Below, piece after piece: positions 27,950 to 37,303 of a stretch of 64,000 bases of DNA (position 1 is the first letter of the stretch; every line of letters begins with the position of its first letter). Both the position numbers and the translations under genes were made by a program. Under the pieces are notes generated by a model. The model was not told the origin of the DNA. It worked only from the letters and a program-made list of their open reading frames with translations, and did not search any database. The stretch is from Ferrimonas balearica (GTDB lineage Bacteria; Pseudomonadota; Gammaproteobacteria; Enterobacterales; Shewanellaceae), in the NCBI RefSeq assembly GCF_019802085.1, contig NZ_JAHVHV010000001.1:62001-126000 (forward strand), in the 5' to 3' direction.

Positions 27950-29404
27950 ATGAAATTTATCGTCAAGCTGCACTCGGAAGTGATGATCAAATCCAAGCCG
28001 GTGCGCAAGCGTTTCTCCAAGATGCTGGTGTCCAACATCCGCAACGTGCTGCGGAAAGTGGACGAGGAGGCGCGGGTCCGGTTCAACTGGGATCACATCG
28101 TGATCAGCAGCCGGAATGACGACAGTGACCTGCGTGATCGCTACGTGGCCAAGCTCCAGTGCATCCCCGGGATCACCCACTTCCTCGAGGTGACCCAGCA
28201 CCCCTTCGAGACCGTCGACGACATCTACCAGCACACCCAGCGGATCTTCGGCGAGCGCCTGGCGGGCAAGACCTTCTGCGTGCGGGTCAAGCGCTCCGGC
28301 AACCACGAGTTCAGCTCCCTGGACGTGGAGCGCTACGTCGGTGGCGGCCTGAACCAGCATTGCGATACCGCCGGAGTCAAGCTCAAGAACCCGGACTTCA
28401 CCGTCCACATCCAGATCGAAGAAGACAAGTGCTACCTGGTGGAGCATCGCCACGAGGGGCTGGGGGGCTTCCCCATCGGCACCCAGGAGGACGTGCTCAG
28501 CCTGATCTCCGGCGGCTTCGACTCCGGCGTCTCTACCTACCAGGCGATCAAGCGGGGCACCCGCACCCACTACTGCTTCTTCAACCTCGGCGGCGCCGAC
28601 CACGAGCGTGGCGTGAAGGAGGTGGCCTACTACCTCTGGCACAAGTACGGCAGCTCCCACAAGGTGCGCTTCATCTCCGTGCCCTTCGAACCGGTGGTGG
28701 AGGAGATCCTGGAGCGGGTCGATAATGGCCAGATGGGGGTGGTGCTGAAGCGGATGATGATGAAGGTGGCGGCGGAGGTGGCGGCCCGGTTCGACATCCC
28801 CGCGCTGGTCACCGGCGAGGCGATGGGCCAGGTCTCCTCCCAGACCCTGTCCAACCTCAACGTCATTGACCGCGCCACCGACACCGTGATCCTGCGTCCG
28901 CTGATCACCTGGGACAAGCAGGAGATCGTCGACACCGCCCGGCACATCGGCACCGCGCCCTTTGCCGAGGTGATGCCGGAGTACTGCGGGGTGATCTCCC
29001 AGCGCCCCACCGTCAAGGCGGTGCTCAGCAAGATCGAAGCCGAGGAGGCCAAGTTCTCCGAGGATCTCATTGAGCGGGTGCTGGAAGCTGCCCAGGTACA
29101 GGACATTCGGGAGTTGGCCATGGCACAAACCACTCAGACCGTGGAGATGGAAACCGTCCAGCAGGCGGCCGATGGCGAGGTGATCCTCGACATCCGCGCC
29201 CCGGAGGAGGAGGAGCAGAGCCCGCTGGAGGTGCCCGGCAGCGAGGTGATCACCCTGCCGTTCTTCAAGCTGGCCAGCCAGTTCGATTCCCTGGACCCCC
29301 AGCGCACCTACCTGCTCTACTGCGACCGTGGGGTGATGAGCAAGCTCCAGGCCCTCTATCTGCAGGAGCAGGGACACCAGAACGTTAAGGTATACCGGCC
29401 CTGA
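27950..29404 (+). CDS. thiI: ThiI, tRNA 4-thiouridine / thiamine sulphur transferase with rhodanese domain
   Basis: 484 residues. The N-terminal ferredoxin-like and THUMP domains bind tRNA; the PP-loop SGGFDSGVS near residue 187 adenylates U8. [10 protein letters not shown] (Cys near 346) and the C-terminal rhodanese domain with YCDRGVMSK (persulphide Cys near 458) form the sulphur relay from IscS. It makes s4U8 in tRNA and, with the rhodanese domain, supports thiazole synthesis. The fused rhodanese is the gammaproteobacterial form. A strong terminator follows. Confidence 0.97.
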   Translation: MKFIVKLHSEVMIKSKPVRKRFSKMLVSNIRNVLRKVDEEARVRFNWDHIVISSRNDDSDLRDRYVAKLQCIPGITHFLEVTQHPFETVDDIYQHTQRIFGERLAGKTFCVRVKRSGNHEFSSLDVERYVGGGLNQHCDTAGVKLKNPDFTVHIQIEEDKCYLVEHRHEGLGGFPIGTQEDVLSLISGGFDSGVSTYQAIKRGTRTHYCFFNLGGADHERGVKEVAYYLWHKYGSSHKVRFISVPFEPVVEEILERVDNGQMGVVLKRMMMKVAAEVAARFDIPALVTGEAMGQVSSQTLSNLNVIDRATDTVILRPLITWDKQEIVDTARHIGTAPFAEVMPEYCGVISQRPTVKAVLSKIEAEEAKFSEDLIERVLEAAQVQDIRELAMAQTTQTVEMETVQQAADGEVILDIRAPEEEEQSPLEVPGSEVITLPFFKLASQFDSLDPQRTYLLYCDRGVMSKLQALYLQEQGHQNVKVYRP

Positions 29405-29422
29405 GCCCGGCTCCTCCCCTAA

Positions 29423-29447
29423 GCGGCGCCCTCGGGCGCCGTTTTTT
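29423..29447 (+). terminator. thiI terminator
   Basis: Stem CGGCGCCC/GGGCGCCG with a 2-nt loop and T6. Confidence 0.9.
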
Positions 29448-29533
29448 GTTGGCTTTCCTCAAGGCTGTGATAGGGTACAGGAGTCAAAGCCATCCAGAAG
29501 GCCAAATTTTCCTCCAATCACAGTGTGGTAGCC

Positions 29534-30592
29534 ATGTATTACAAGAATGACGATGTTCGCATCAACGAAATCAAAGAACTCCTTCCCCCCATCGCCATTC
29601 TGGAACGATTTCCGGCTACCGAAGTGGCCTCCGAGACCGTGTTTAACGCCCGTCGGGCGATCCACAAGCTGCTGCAGCGGGAGGACGATCGCCTGCTGGT
29701 GGTGATCGGGCCCTGCTCCATCCACGACCCCGAGGCCGCCCTGGAGTACGGCCGCCGCCTCAAGGCGCTGCGGGACCAGTACCAGGACACCCTGGAGGTG
29801 GTGATGCGGGTCTATTTCGAAAAGCCCCGCACCACCGTGGGCTGGAAGGGGCTTATCAATGACCCGGGTCTGGACAACAGCTTCCGCCTCAACGACGGTC
29901 TGCGCACCGCCCGCAAGCTGCTGGTGGATCTCAACGATCTGGGCCTGCCCACTGCCGGGGAGTACCTGGACATGATCACCCCCCAGTACGTGGCAGACAT
30001 GATGAGCTGGGGGGCCATCGGCGCCCGCACCACCGAGTCCCAGGTACACCGGGAGCTGGCCTCCGGCCTCTCCTGCCCGGTAGGGTTCAAAAACGGCACC
30101 GACGGCACCATCAAGATCGCCATCGACGCCATCGCCTCCGCCAGTGCGCCGCACCACTTCCTCTCGGTGACCAAGTACGGTCACTCCGCCATCGTTGCTA
30201 CCGCCGGCAACCCGGATTGCCACATCATCCTGCGGGGGGGCAAGGCCCCCAACTACCAGGCGGAGCACGTGCAGCGGATCAGCGCCGAGCTGGCGGACGC
30301 CGGGCTGCCCCAGAACCTGATGATCGACTTCAGCCACGCCAACAGCCAGAAGCAGTACCAGCGTCAGCTCAACGTCTGCGAGGACGTCGCCGGCCAATTG
30401 GCGGCGGGGGAGCGGGCGATCTTCGGGGTGATGATCGAAAGCCACCTGGTGGAGGGGCGTCAGGATCTGGCTGCCGGCAAGGCCCTGACCTTCGGCCAGA
30501 GTGTCACCGACGCCTGCATCGGCTGGGCGGACACCGAGCGGGTGCTGGCCCAGCTCTCCGACGGGGTGGCCCGTCGCCGACAGGCCGGCTGA
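29534..30592 (+). CDS. aroG: DAHP synthase, AroG type
   Basis: 352 residues from the ATG at 29534; a GTG three codons earlier is possible, but family members begin M-Y-Y/N-x-NDD. It condenses phosphoenolpyruvate and erythrose 4-phosphate, the first step of the shikimate pathway. NDDVRINEIKELLPPIAILE, VVIGPCSIHDPEAALEYG, FEKPRTTVGWKGLINDP and GARTTESQVHRELASGLSCP closely match E. coli AroG as recalled, suggesting Phe feedback inhibition, unproven here. No TyrR box is obvious upstream. It ends at a strong terminator shared with panE. Confidence 0.95.
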   Translation: MYYKNDDVRINEIKELLPPIAILERFPATEVASETVFNARRAIHKLLQREDDRLLVVIGPCSIHDPEAALEYGRRLKALRDQYQDTLEVVMRVYFEKPRTTVGWKGLINDPGLDNSFRLNDGLRTARKLLVDLNDLGLPTAGEYLDMITPQYVADMMSWGAIGARTTESQVHRELASGLSCPVGFKNGTDGTIKIAIDAIASASAPHHFLSVTKYGHSAIVATAGNPDCHIILRGGKAPNYQAEHVQRISAELADAGLPQNLMIDFSHANSQKQYQRQLNVCEDVAGQLAAGERAIFGVMIESHLVEGRQDLAAGKALTFGQSVTDACIGWADTERVLAQLSDGVARRRQAG

Positions 30593-30602
30593 GCCTACAA
30601 CG

Positions 30603-30634
30603 AAAAAAGGCCCGCGATTGCGGGCCTTTTTTTA
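30603..30634. terminator. Bidirectional terminator between aroG and panE
   Basis: Stem AAAAAAGGCCCGC/GCGGGCCTTTTTTT with a GATT loop. The panE stop codon lies in its right-hand flank. Confidence 0.93.
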
Positions 30635-31501
30635 TGCCGGGGCGAGCGAGGCCATCAGGCGCCGGTGATGGGGGCAGGGCAGTTCAAGTCGCCGGGCTTC
30701 GGCCAGCAGGTAGCCGGTGATGGCGGGCAGCTCGGTGGGCCGGCCCGCCTCCACGTCCTGCAGCATGGAGGAGCGGTTGGCGGCGGTGGCCTGGGCCACA
30801 GTCAGCACCCGGTCGCGGACGGCCTCGGCAGGCTCCGGGTAGCCCAGGGCCTGGCCCAGTGCGGTGATCTCCTGGCACAGGGCGGCGATCTCCGGCTGAT
30901 AGGCGGCCTTGAGCAGCGCGCCGTTGGGGACCCGGTCCCGGGCGGTCAGCGGGTTGATCACCAGATTGACCGTCAGTTTCTGCCACAGGGCGGCGAGGAT
31001 GTCGGGGTCGGACTCGAACCCCAGGGTGGCCAGGGCCGGGGGGATCGGAGCATCGGGGCCCAGTGGGCCGGCCCGGCGCACGCCCTGACCGGTGTGGCGA
31101 ACCTGTCGGGGGGCCAGGCGCAGGGCGCCGTCGGTCAGGCTGCCCGCCCACCAGGAGTGGGTAGGCCAGCGCTTGGGGGCCTCGAACTGGGGGCCCAGGC
31201 CGTTGTGCAATAACACCACGGGCACCGAATTCGGCAGCCAGGTCATCAAGGGGGCCAGGGCCTCCAGGCAGTGGTGGGCCTTGGTCAGCACCAGCACCAG
31301 GCTGAGTGGGTTGGGGCGGTCGCTGGGATGGCGGGGCAGCTCGGCCTGCCGGGTTTGGCCGTCAAGGCCGATAAGCTGGTGCGGGAGGGTTTCTGGCTGG
31401 CCGCCGGGGCGGGTCAGCAGGTGCGCCGGGAGCCCGTGCTCAATCAATTGGTGGGCCAGAAGCTGACCCAGGGCACCGGCACCGAGGACGCCAACGGTCA
31501 T
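30632..31501 (-). CDS. panE: 2-dehydropantoate 2-reductase (ketopantoate reductase)
   Basis: 289 residues. The N-terminal Rossmann motif GVLGAGALGQLLAHQL binds NADPH; LVLTKAHHCLEAL and VVLLHNGLG follow; the C-terminal helical domain has KLTVNLVINPLTARDRVPNG with the catalytic Lys region. It reduces ketopantoate to pantoate for coenzyme A. The stop overlaps the terminator T-run at 30632-30634. Its ATG overlaps the stop of the upstream VanZ-like gene by 4 bases, so the two are co-translated. Confidence 0.92.
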   Translation of the reverse strand: MTVGVLGAGALGQLLAHQLIEHGLPAHLLTRPGGQPETLPHQLIGLDGQTRQAELPRHPSDRPNPLSLVLVLTKAHHCLEALAPLMTWLPNSVPVVLLHNGLGPQFEAPKRWPTHSWWAGSLTDGALRLAPRQVRHTGQGVRRAGPLGPDAPIPPALATLGFESDPDILAALWQKLTVNLVINPLTARDRVPNGALLKAAYQPEIAALCQEITALGQALGYPEPAEAVRDRVLTVAQATAANRSSMLQDVEAGRPTELPAITGYLLAEARRLELPCPHHRRLMASLAPA

Positions 31502-31866
31502 GGGCGGTGCCAGCGGCGCAACAGCAACAGCAGCAGGTGGAAGCCCAGGGCGCCGGCCATGTCCGCCGCCAGATCCGCCAGATCGGCGCTGCGGTAGGGC
31601 AGTTGGGATTGCACCACCTCGATGGCGGCCGCATAGGCCAGCAGCAGGGTGAGCTGGGTCAGGGGGCGCCAGTTGGTGGCCAGTTGCAGCAGGGCGGCCA
31701 GGAAGAAGAAGGCGCCCAGGTGGCCCAGCTTATCGAAGTGATCGAACGGCTGTCTGTAGCCCGGCTTGGAGAACACCATCACCGAGGTCACTACCAGCGC
31801 CAGCAGCAGCATCATCTGGCCGAGTCGGCGCTGATCCCGGTTGGGTTGTACGATTAATTGCAACAT
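31498..31866 (-). CDS. VanZ-like membrane protein
   Basis: 122 residues with three to four predicted helices (MMLLLALVVTSVMVFS, LGAFFFLAALLQLA, LTLLLAYAAAIEVVQ and a C-terminal LGFHLLLLLL). The motif FDHFDKLGHLGAFFFLA and YRSADLADLAADMAGA are typical of the VanZ/phosphotransbutyrylase-like small membrane family, whose biochemical role is not established. It overlaps panE by 4 bases. It is divergent from yajQ across a 121-bp gap. Confidence 0.8.
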   Translation of the reverse strand: MLQLIVQPNRDQRRLGQMMLLLALVVTSVMVFSKPGYRQPFDHFDKLGHLGAFFFLAALLQLATNWRPLTQLTLLLAYAAAIEVVQSQLPYRSADLADLAADMAGALGFHLLLLLLRRWHRP

Positions 31867-31987
31867 GGGCGCATCTTAAGAGGCTTGCTCCTCGGTGTCA
31901 TTAAAAAAGCGTAGGCGGTGATCCCTCGCGGTGCGGGCACCGGGCCGATGGGGTACACTTGCCCAAAAATTATGGTAGGAGAATCCC

Positions 31988-32473
31988 ATGCCGTCATTTG
32001 ACATCGTGTCCGAGGTGGACGCGGTCGAGATCAAAAACGCCGTCGACAACGCCAGCCGCGAGCTGGACACCCGCTTCGATTTCCGCGGTGTCGAGGCCAG
32101 CTTTGCCTATAAGGATCTGGTGGTCACCATGAAGGCGGAGGCGGAGTTTCAGATCCAGCAGATGGAAACCATCCTGCGGGGCAACCTGGCCAAGCGCAAG
32201 GTGGACGCCGACGCCATGCAGCTGGCGAGCAAAGCGGAGTTCTCCGGCAAAACCGTCTCTCGCAACGCCACCTTCCGGGAGGGGATCGAGCAGGACTTTG
32301 CCAAGAAGCTGGTGAAACTCATCAAGGACGCCAAGCTCAAGGTGCAGGCCTCCATCCAGGGCGACAAGGTGCGGGTCACCGGCAAGAAGCGGGATGATCT
32401 GCAGGCGGTGATGGCCCTGCTGCGCGGCGAAAACCTGGATCAGCCGGTTCAGTTCAACAACTTCCGCGACTGA
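31988..32473 (+). CDS. yajQ: YajQ family nucleotide-binding protein
   Basis: 161 residues, the usual YajQ length, with GGTAGGAG before the [24 protein letters not shown] at the N-terminus and the two ferredoxin-like repeats ending FNNFRD are family hallmarks. Xanthomonas and Pseudomonas relatives bind cyclic-di-GMP and act as transcription co-regulators; E. coli YajQ binds nucleotides and a phage protein. Which applies here is unknown, though a diguanylate cyclase gene lies about 0.5 kb away. A terminator follows. Confidence 0.95.
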   Translation: MPSFDIVSEVDAVEIKNAVDNASRELDTRFDFRGVEASFAYKDLVVTMKAEAEFQIQQMETILRGNLAKRKVDADAMQLASKAEFSGKTVSRNATFREGIEQDFAKKLVKLIKDAKLKVQASIQGDKVRVTGKKRDDLQAVMALLRGENLDQPVQFNNFRD

Positions 32474-32496
32474 GCCGCCCTGGCCATGATGACAAC

Positions 32497-32526
32497 GGGC
32501 TGCCCTGGGGCGGCCCATTTTTTTTC
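32497..32526 (+). terminator. yajQ terminator
   Basis: Stem GGGCTGCC/GGCGGCCC (one G-U pair) followed by T8. Confidence 0.8.
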
Positions 32527-32610
32527 GTTTAACCCCGCTTAAACGGTGGCATTGGGCCCGGTCTGTGTGGGAGGTTGGTCCGTCGATGATGTTCCAGAAG
32601 AGGTGATGTA

Positions 32611-32970
32611 ATGACGCCAAAAGCGCTGGTGGAGAAGTGGGTTGAGGCGTTTAATGCCGGAGATGCCCGGGTTATTGGCGATTTTTATGCGCCGGATGCG
32701 GTCAACCATCAGGTGGCCAATGAGCCTGTGGTGGGCAAAGAGGCGATCACCGCCATGTTCGAGGTGGAGTTTGCCCAGGCGGAGATGGTCTGCCTGGTGG
32801 AGAACCTCTTCGAGGACGGTGACTGGGCGATCCTGGAGTGGAAAGACCCCCTGGGCCTGAGAGGCTGCGGCTTCTTCCAGGTCAAAGCGGGCAAGATCGT
32901 GTTCCAGCGTGGCTACTGGGACAAACTCAGCTTCTTACGCCAGCACCGGCTGCCGCTGCCCACGGAGTGA
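32611..32970 (+). CDS. NTF2-like (SnoaL-type) small protein
   Basis: 119 residues, AAGAGGTGATGTA before the ATG. The cone-shaped NTF2-like fold is indicated by the opening helix ALVEKWVEAFNAGDARVIGDFYAPDAVNH and the closing strands GCGFFQVKAGKIVFQRGYWDKL. Such proteins bind or isomerise small hydrophobic ligands, but polar residues placed for catalysis cannot be identified with confidence, and no partner genes are linked. Function is unknown. Confidence 0.8.
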   Translation: MTPKALVEKWVEAFNAGDARVIGDFYAPDAVNHQVANEPVVGKEAITAMFEVEFAQAEMVCLVENLFEDGDWAILEWKDPLGLRGCGFFQVKAGKIVFQRGYWDKLSFLRQHRLPLPTE

Positions 32971-32978
32971 GGGGGCCC

Positions 32979-33023
32979 TGACAACGTAAAACGCCGGCGT
33001 GATGCCGGCGTTTTACGTTGTCA
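32979..33023. terminator. Long 20-bp perfect hairpin, bidirectional terminator overlapping the cyclase stop codon
   Basis: TGACAACGTAAAACGCCGGC (32979-32998) is perfectly complementary to 33004-33023 around a 5-nt loop. The inner GCCGGCGTTTT half gives T4 on each strand. The last base triplet on the right is the TGA stop of the minus-strand diguanylate cyclase. Confidence 0.85.
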
Positions 33024-34139
33024 GGCGGTCATGGCGGCAAACTGGGTGTTGTTGCGGCCCTGTCGCTTGGCGTGGAGGAGGCGCTGGTCCGCCTCCTCCA
33101 GCAGCTGTTGGGGTGTGGCGTGGTCGTCGGTCAGGCCGCTGACCCCGGCGCTGAAGGTCAGGGACAGCGGCTTGGCCAGCCCCAGCTCGAAGGGGGCGTC
33201 GTTCACTGCCCGGGTCAGCTTGCGCATCACCTGGCGGGCTTCCACCATGGAGGTCTGGCTCAGCACCAGGCAAAACTCCTCTCCCCCCACCCGGGCCAGC
33301 AGGTCACCGCCACGCAGCGCGCCTTGCAGCCGCTGGCCGAAGGCCACCAGGGCCTTGTCTCCCACCCCGTGGCCGAAGCGGTCGTTCACCGACTTGAAGT
33401 TGTCCAGATCCAGCATCACCACAGACAGGGGCTGTTGGTTGCGTCGGGCCCGGTGCAGGGTCAGCTCCAGGTGCTGACTCAAAAAGGCGCGGTTGTAGAG
33501 CCCGGTCAGGGGGTCGTGCAGGGCGTCCTGCTCCAGGGCGCTGGCCCGTTTGACCAGCACCCAGGCCAGGATCGCGGCCATCAACAGGAAGATGAGCCGG
33601 CTGGCCTGGTCCGGCAGGTAGAGCTCACCATAGCGGGCCAGCCAGCGGGGATCCGTGGTGGCCGGATCGTACCGGGGCAGGGCAACCGCCAGCAGGGCCA
33701 GGTAGGAACCGATGGCCAGGACGCCGCCGTAGAGGCTCAGCCGCCGATCGTAGCGCAGCGCCGTGGTGGTGATGGCCAGGAAGTAGAGGCAGAAGGTGCC
33801 CTTGTTGTTCACCAGCGCCAGCGGCGTCTCCCGGCTGAGGTAATCCAGCCACAGCCCCAGGGTGATAAAGGAGATGTCCAGGGTGACCGAGAAGAAGGCC
33901 ATGGCTGGGACATACTCCCGCCGTTTCAGGAAGGTGCGCCACAGCAGGGCCACCCCGAGGGCGCCGTAGCTGACGCCCAGGGCCAGGGTGAGATCGCTGC
34001 CGGTCAGCAATTTGTAGCTGGGCACCAGGGTGATGAGCAGGATCAGCACCACCCGAAGCCGTGCCATGGTGTGCTCGCCTGACGACGCTGCCGCCAGGGT
34101 GCTGTGACCAGGCCCCTGCCAGAGCCGCGAAACCTTCAT
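33021..34139 (-). CDS. Membrane-bound diguanylate cyclase (GGDEF)
   Basis: 372 residues from the ATG at 34139, chosen because AAGGA lies 8 bases upstream; an in-frame TTG 18 bases earlier is less likely. Six or so membrane helices fill residues 25-190 with no recognisable sensor fold. The GGDEF domain (about 205-370) has LDNFKSVNDRFGHGVGDKAL and an active GGEEF near 286-290. An RGGD five residues before it is an intact inhibitory I-site, so the enzyme should be active in making cyclic-di-GMP and product-inhibited. It follows ampG on the same strand after 68 bp. Confidence 0.9.
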   Translation of the reverse strand: MKVSRLWQGPGHSTLAAASSGEHTMARLRVVLILLITLVPSYKLLTGSDLTLALGVSYGALGVALLWRTFLKRREYVPAMAFFSVTLDISFITLGLWLDYLSRETPLALVNNKGTFCLYFLAITTTALRYDRRLSLYGGVLAIGSYLALLAVALPRYDPATTDPRWLARYGELYLPDQASRLIFLLMAAILAWVLVKRASALEQDALHDPLTGLYNRAFLSQHLELTLHRARRNQQPLSVVMLDLDNFKSVNDRFGHGVGDKALVAFGQRLQGALRGGDLLARVGGEEFCLVLSQTSMVEARQVMRKLTRAVNDAPFELGLAKPLSLTFSAGVSGLTDDHATPQQLLEEADQRLLHAKRQGRNNTQFAAMTA

Positions 34140-34207
34140 TGCCCAAGTCCTTGGCAAATGTTGGAAGTATGTTAATTAAAACAGGTCGTTGCGTTCAGGT
34201 CGAGCAA

Positions 34208-35602
34208 TTATCCACCAGCGTCCTGGGGCTTGGCCTGGGCGGCATCGGGGGTGGGGGAGAGGGGTTGGCGCTGCAGCAGGGCAATCAGCCCCAGCACCGG
34301 CACCCCCAGCAGGCTGGCAAACACGAAGAACCACTCGTAGCCGACGGCGTCCACCACCACCCCGGAGAAGCCCGCCACAAACTTGGGAAACAGCAGCATC
34401 ATCGAGGAGAGCAGGGCGTACTGGGTGGCGGAGTAGGCGGTGTTCACCAGGCTCGACAGGTAGGCGATAAAGGCGGAGGTGGCGATCCCGGCGCTCAGGT
34501 TGTCGGCACTGATGGCGAACACCAGCAGGGTGAGGTTGTAGCCGACGTGGGCCTGGACGGCGAAAAGCAGGTTGGTGGCCGCCACCAGCAGCGCGCCGAG
34601 AAAGAGGATGCGGATGGTGCCGAAGCGGTACACCAGGGCGCCGCCCAGGGCGGCCCCCACCAGGGTCATGATCACCCCGAACACTTTTGAGACCGCGGCG
34701 ATCTCCGCCTTGGAGAAGCCCATGTCGATGTAGAACACGTTGGCCATCACCCCCATCACCACGTCGGAGATGCGGTAGCAGGCAATCAGGGCCAGGATCA
34801 GCAGCGCCTGGCGGCCGTAGCGGGCAAAGAAGTCGCGGAAGGGCGCCACCAGTGCGCTGTAGCCCCAGGCCAGCAGCCGGGCCAGGGGCGCCGGCAGGTG
34901 GGCCAGTCGGGCCAGCTGCGCGGCCTGATCCGACTCCGCCTGGCGGCGGTCCACCTCAGGTTCGCTGGCCAACAGGGTGGTGAGCAGTCCCACTCCCATG
35001 GCGGCGGCCATCACCAGGTAGGCGGTGCGCCAGGCTTCCACCCGATAGACGTCGGGATCGGGATCCGCCCAGGCGGCGATGGCCAGGGCACCGGCGCTGG
35101 AGAGGATCATCGCCAGGCGATACCCCATCTGGTAGGCGGCGGCCAGGGCGGCCTGCATCTTCTCCGGGGCCGCCTCGATGCGAAAGGCGTCCACCACGAT
35201 GTCCTGGGTGGCGGAGGCGAAGGCCACCAGCAGGGCAAAACCCACCAGGGTAAACAACTGGGCGGTGGGGTCGGTGCCCGCCATCCCCACCAGCCCCAGG
35301 ATCAGGGTCAGCTGGGCCAGCAGCAGCCAGGCCCGGCGTCGGCCGAAAAAGCGGGAGAGCAGCGGCAGGGGCAGGCGATCCACCAGGGGGGCCCAGAGAA
35401 ACTTAACGCTGTAGGCCAGGGTCACCCAACTGAGAAAGCCGATGGTGGCCCGCTCGATCCCCGCTTCCCGCAACCAGGCGGAGAGGGTGCCGAACACCAG
35501 CATCAGGGGCAGGCCGGAGGAGAAGCCCAGGGCCAGCAGCACCAGCACCCGCTTGTGGGCGTAGACCTTGAGGGCGCCGAGCCGGTCCATCAGGCCGGTC
35601 AT
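34208..35602 (-). CDS. ampG: AmpG-type muropeptide permease (MFS)
   Basis: 464 residues, about 14 membrane helices. The N-terminus VYAHKRVLVLLALGFSSGLPLMLVFGTLSAWLREAGIE, ASATQDIVVDAFRIE and the double-loop GFSKAEIAAVSKVFGVIMT are AmpG signatures. It imports GlcNAc-anhydro-muropeptides released by lytic transglycosylases for cell-wall recycling, using the proton gradient, and influences AmpC induction where that enzyme exists. Its ATG overlaps the DUF4156 stop by 4 bases. Confidence 0.93.
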   Translation of the reverse strand: MTGLMDRLGALKVYAHKRVLVLLALGFSSGLPLMLVFGTLSAWLREAGIERATIGFLSWVTLAYSVKFLWAPLVDRLPLPLLSRFFGRRRAWLLLAQLTLILGLVGMAGTDPTAQLFTLVGFALLVAFASATQDIVVDAFRIEAAPEKMQAALAAAYQMGYRLAMILSSAGALAIAAWADPDPDVYRVEAWRTAYLVMAAAMGVGLLTTLLASEPEVDRRQAESDQAAQLARLAHLPAPLARLLAWGYSALVAPFRDFFARYGRQALLILALIACYRISDVVMGVMANVFYIDMGFSKAEIAAVSKVFGVIMTLVGAALGGALVYRFGTIRILFLGALLVAATNLLFAVQAHVGYNLTLLVFAISADNLSAGIATSAFIAYLSSLVNTAYSATQYALLSSMMLLFPKFVAGFSGVVVDAVGYEWFFVFASLLGVPVLGLIALLQRQPLSPTPDAAQAKPQDAGG

Positions 35603-35964
35603 GCGTCGGGCCCGTCATGCCCGGTGTCGTCCGGGCAATGGTAGATGTGGCCGACGTAGGTCACCGAGGTGGCGAAGTCCATCATCTCCTTGATCTCCAC
35701 CAGATTGCCGCCAATCTCGGCGGCGTGGTTGCGCAGCTGGTTGAGGGCGCCGGTGGTCAAATCGAAGTTGCTGATGAACAGGTAGGTGTACCAGTGGCCT
35801 TCGGAGCCGACCCAGGTGTCCAGGCGTCGGCACTGGGTCAGTGGCGTGGCGTTATCGAACACCATGGTGATCGCCTCGGCCTCCGAGTCTCTGGGGGTGA
35901 CCTCGGTGAAGGTGGCGCAGCCGGTCAGCGTCAGCGCCGCAAGGAGGGCGGGCCAGATTCGCAT
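35599..35964 (-). CDS. DUF4156-like lipoprotein
   Basis: 121 residues from the ATG at 35964, with GGAG five bases upstream; a GTG two codons earlier is less likely. The signal peptide ends in lipobox LTGC (Cys about 16). The mature part has CRRLDTWVGSEGHW, LRNHAAEIGGNLVEIKEM and the late IYHC, matching the YjeI/DUF4156 family (two conserved cysteines, function unknown). Translationally coupled to ampG (4-base overlap). Confidence 0.8.
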   Translation of the reverse strand: MRIWPALLAALTLTGCATFTEVTPRDSEAEAITMVFDNATPLTQCRRLDTWVGSEGHWYTYLFISNFDLTTGALNQLRNHAAEIGGNLVEIKEMMDFATSVTYVGHIYHCPDDTGHDGPDA

Positions 35965-36061
35965 GGGCACTCCAGAGCCAGAGCCGGCCAGGGCCGGCGC
36001 AATTGAGGAAGGGGTCTGCCGCTAGGGTACGGGAGAAGCGCCGCTGGGTACAAGGTCGGGC

Positions 36062-36652
36062 TCACTCCGGCAGCAGGGTGGCTTTTTTCAGCACCAGCGG
36101 GGTCACCGGCACGGTGCCGCCGGCGATCTCGGCGTGATCGCCGGTCTCCACCGCGGCCATGGCTTCGAGCACCTCCAGCCCCTCCACCACTTCGCCGAAC
36201 ACCGCGTAGCCCCAGCGGCGGCTGGAGGGATCCAGACGCTCGTTGTCCGCCACGTTGAAGTAGAACTGGTTGGTGGCGCTGTGGGGATCGTCGGTGCGGG
36301 CCATGGCGATGGTGCCCATCTGGTTGGACAGGCCGTTGCCGGACTCGTTAACCACAGGATCCCGCTCCGTCACTGCCGCGTAGTCAGTGAGGTAGCCGCC
36401 GCCCTGGACCACAAAATCGCCGATCACCCGGTGGAACACCGTGTTGTCGTAGGCGCCGTCCACCACGTAGAGCAGGAAGTTGTCCACGGTGCGCTCCGCC
36501 CGGCTGCGATCCAGCTCCACCACCAGGGTGCCAAGACTGGTCTCCATCTGCACCTTGGGAAAGAGATTGCCGGGTTGAATGCGGGGGTCATCGGCGGCCT
36601 GGACCAGGGCGGTCAGGCTGAGGGTGAAAGCCAGGAGGAGGGCGCGCATCAT
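36062..36652 (-). CDS. ppiA: Periplasmic peptidyl-prolyl cis-trans isomerase (cyclophilin)
   Basis: 196 residues (tandem ATGATG start). A signal peptide MMRALLLAFTLSLTALVQA ends near residue 19. The cyclophilin core has NFLLYVVDGAYDNTVFHRVIGDFVVQGGGY with the catalytic Arg of FHR, then GTIAMARTDDPHSATNQFYFNVAD and YAVFGEVVEGLEVL. It speeds proline isomerisation of envelope proteins. It starts 10 bases after yajG and belongs to the yajG-ppiA-DUF4156-ampG run. Confidence 0.93.
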   Translation of the reverse strand: MMRALLLAFTLSLTALVQAADDPRIQPGNLFPKVQMETSLGTLVVELDRSRAERTVDNFLLYVVDGAYDNTVFHRVIGDFVVQGGGYLTDYAAVTERDPVVNESGNGLSNQMGTIAMARTDDPHSATNQFYFNVADNERLDPSSRRWGYAVFGEVVEGLEVLEAMAAVETGDHAEIAGGTVPVTPLVLKKATLLPE

Positions 36653-36662
36653 CGAGGTGTCC

Positions 36663-37217
36663 TTACTGAATGAATTGGTGCAGTTCCGGGTCGTTCAACA
36701 TGCTGTTGAGCAACTGGTTGAGGCGGTCGTTGACCTCCCGCTCCAGGCGGGCCATGTCCACCCGCATCACCCCCTTGAGGGTGCCCCTGGCCTGGTAGCG
36801 TTTGACCAGCTGCCGACCGTCCTTGTCCACCACCACGCTGGCGATGGCGTAGCTGGTGGCGGTGTGGTTGAGGCTGCCCTGTTCCACGTCCACCAGCAGC
36901 TGCTCCAGGGTCAGGTTCAGGCGCACCTCCCCCAGACGGTCCAGGTCGTAGCCCTGGCCCTGCAGCCCCTGGCGCAGGCCGGACTCCAGCAGCGCCCGGG
37001 GGTTGCTGCCGGCACTGACCAGCTGGGCCGGCTGATCCTCCCGCTGGATCCGCACCAGGAAGGTCTCGGTGCGGTGGTCCTGGCTGGTCAGGTCGATGCC
37101 CACCTGGTGGTCGGCGCGCAGGGTGGGGAAGGGTTCGGTGGGGGCCAAAATCAGCTGCTCCGGCTGACTGGCGCAGCCGCCCAGGGCGAGGGCGGCAATC
37201 AAAAACAGTCTTTTCAT
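36663..37217 (-). CDS. yajG: YajG family lipoprotein
   Basis: 184 residues from the ATG at 37217, with AGGGG seven bases upstream. The signal peptide ends in lipobox LGGC (Cys about 15). The mature protein has SNPRALLESGLRQGLQGQGYDL and NLTLEQLLVDVEQGSLNHTATSYAI, typical of YajG, an outer-membrane-associated lipoprotein of unknown role. It is the first gene of a four- or five-gene minus-strand run ending with ampG and possibly the cyclase. Pairing with ampG is conserved in related bacteria (recalled). Confidence 0.87.
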   Translation of the reverse strand: MKRLFLIAALALGGCASQPEQLILAPTEPFPTLRADHQVGIDLTSQDHRTETFLVRIQREDQPAQLVSAGSNPRALLESGLRQGLQGQGYDLDRLGEVRLNLTLEQLLVDVEQGSLNHTATSYAIASVVVDKDGRQLVKRYQARGTLKGVMRVDMARLEREVNDRLNQLLNSMLNDPELHQFIQ

Positions 37218-37303
37218 CAAGTTACCCCTGAATCAATCGATGCCAAGCAGGATACCCGATTCTGAAACACAGATCTTGTGGTCGCCGTGGCCCTCGGGAA
37301 CGT

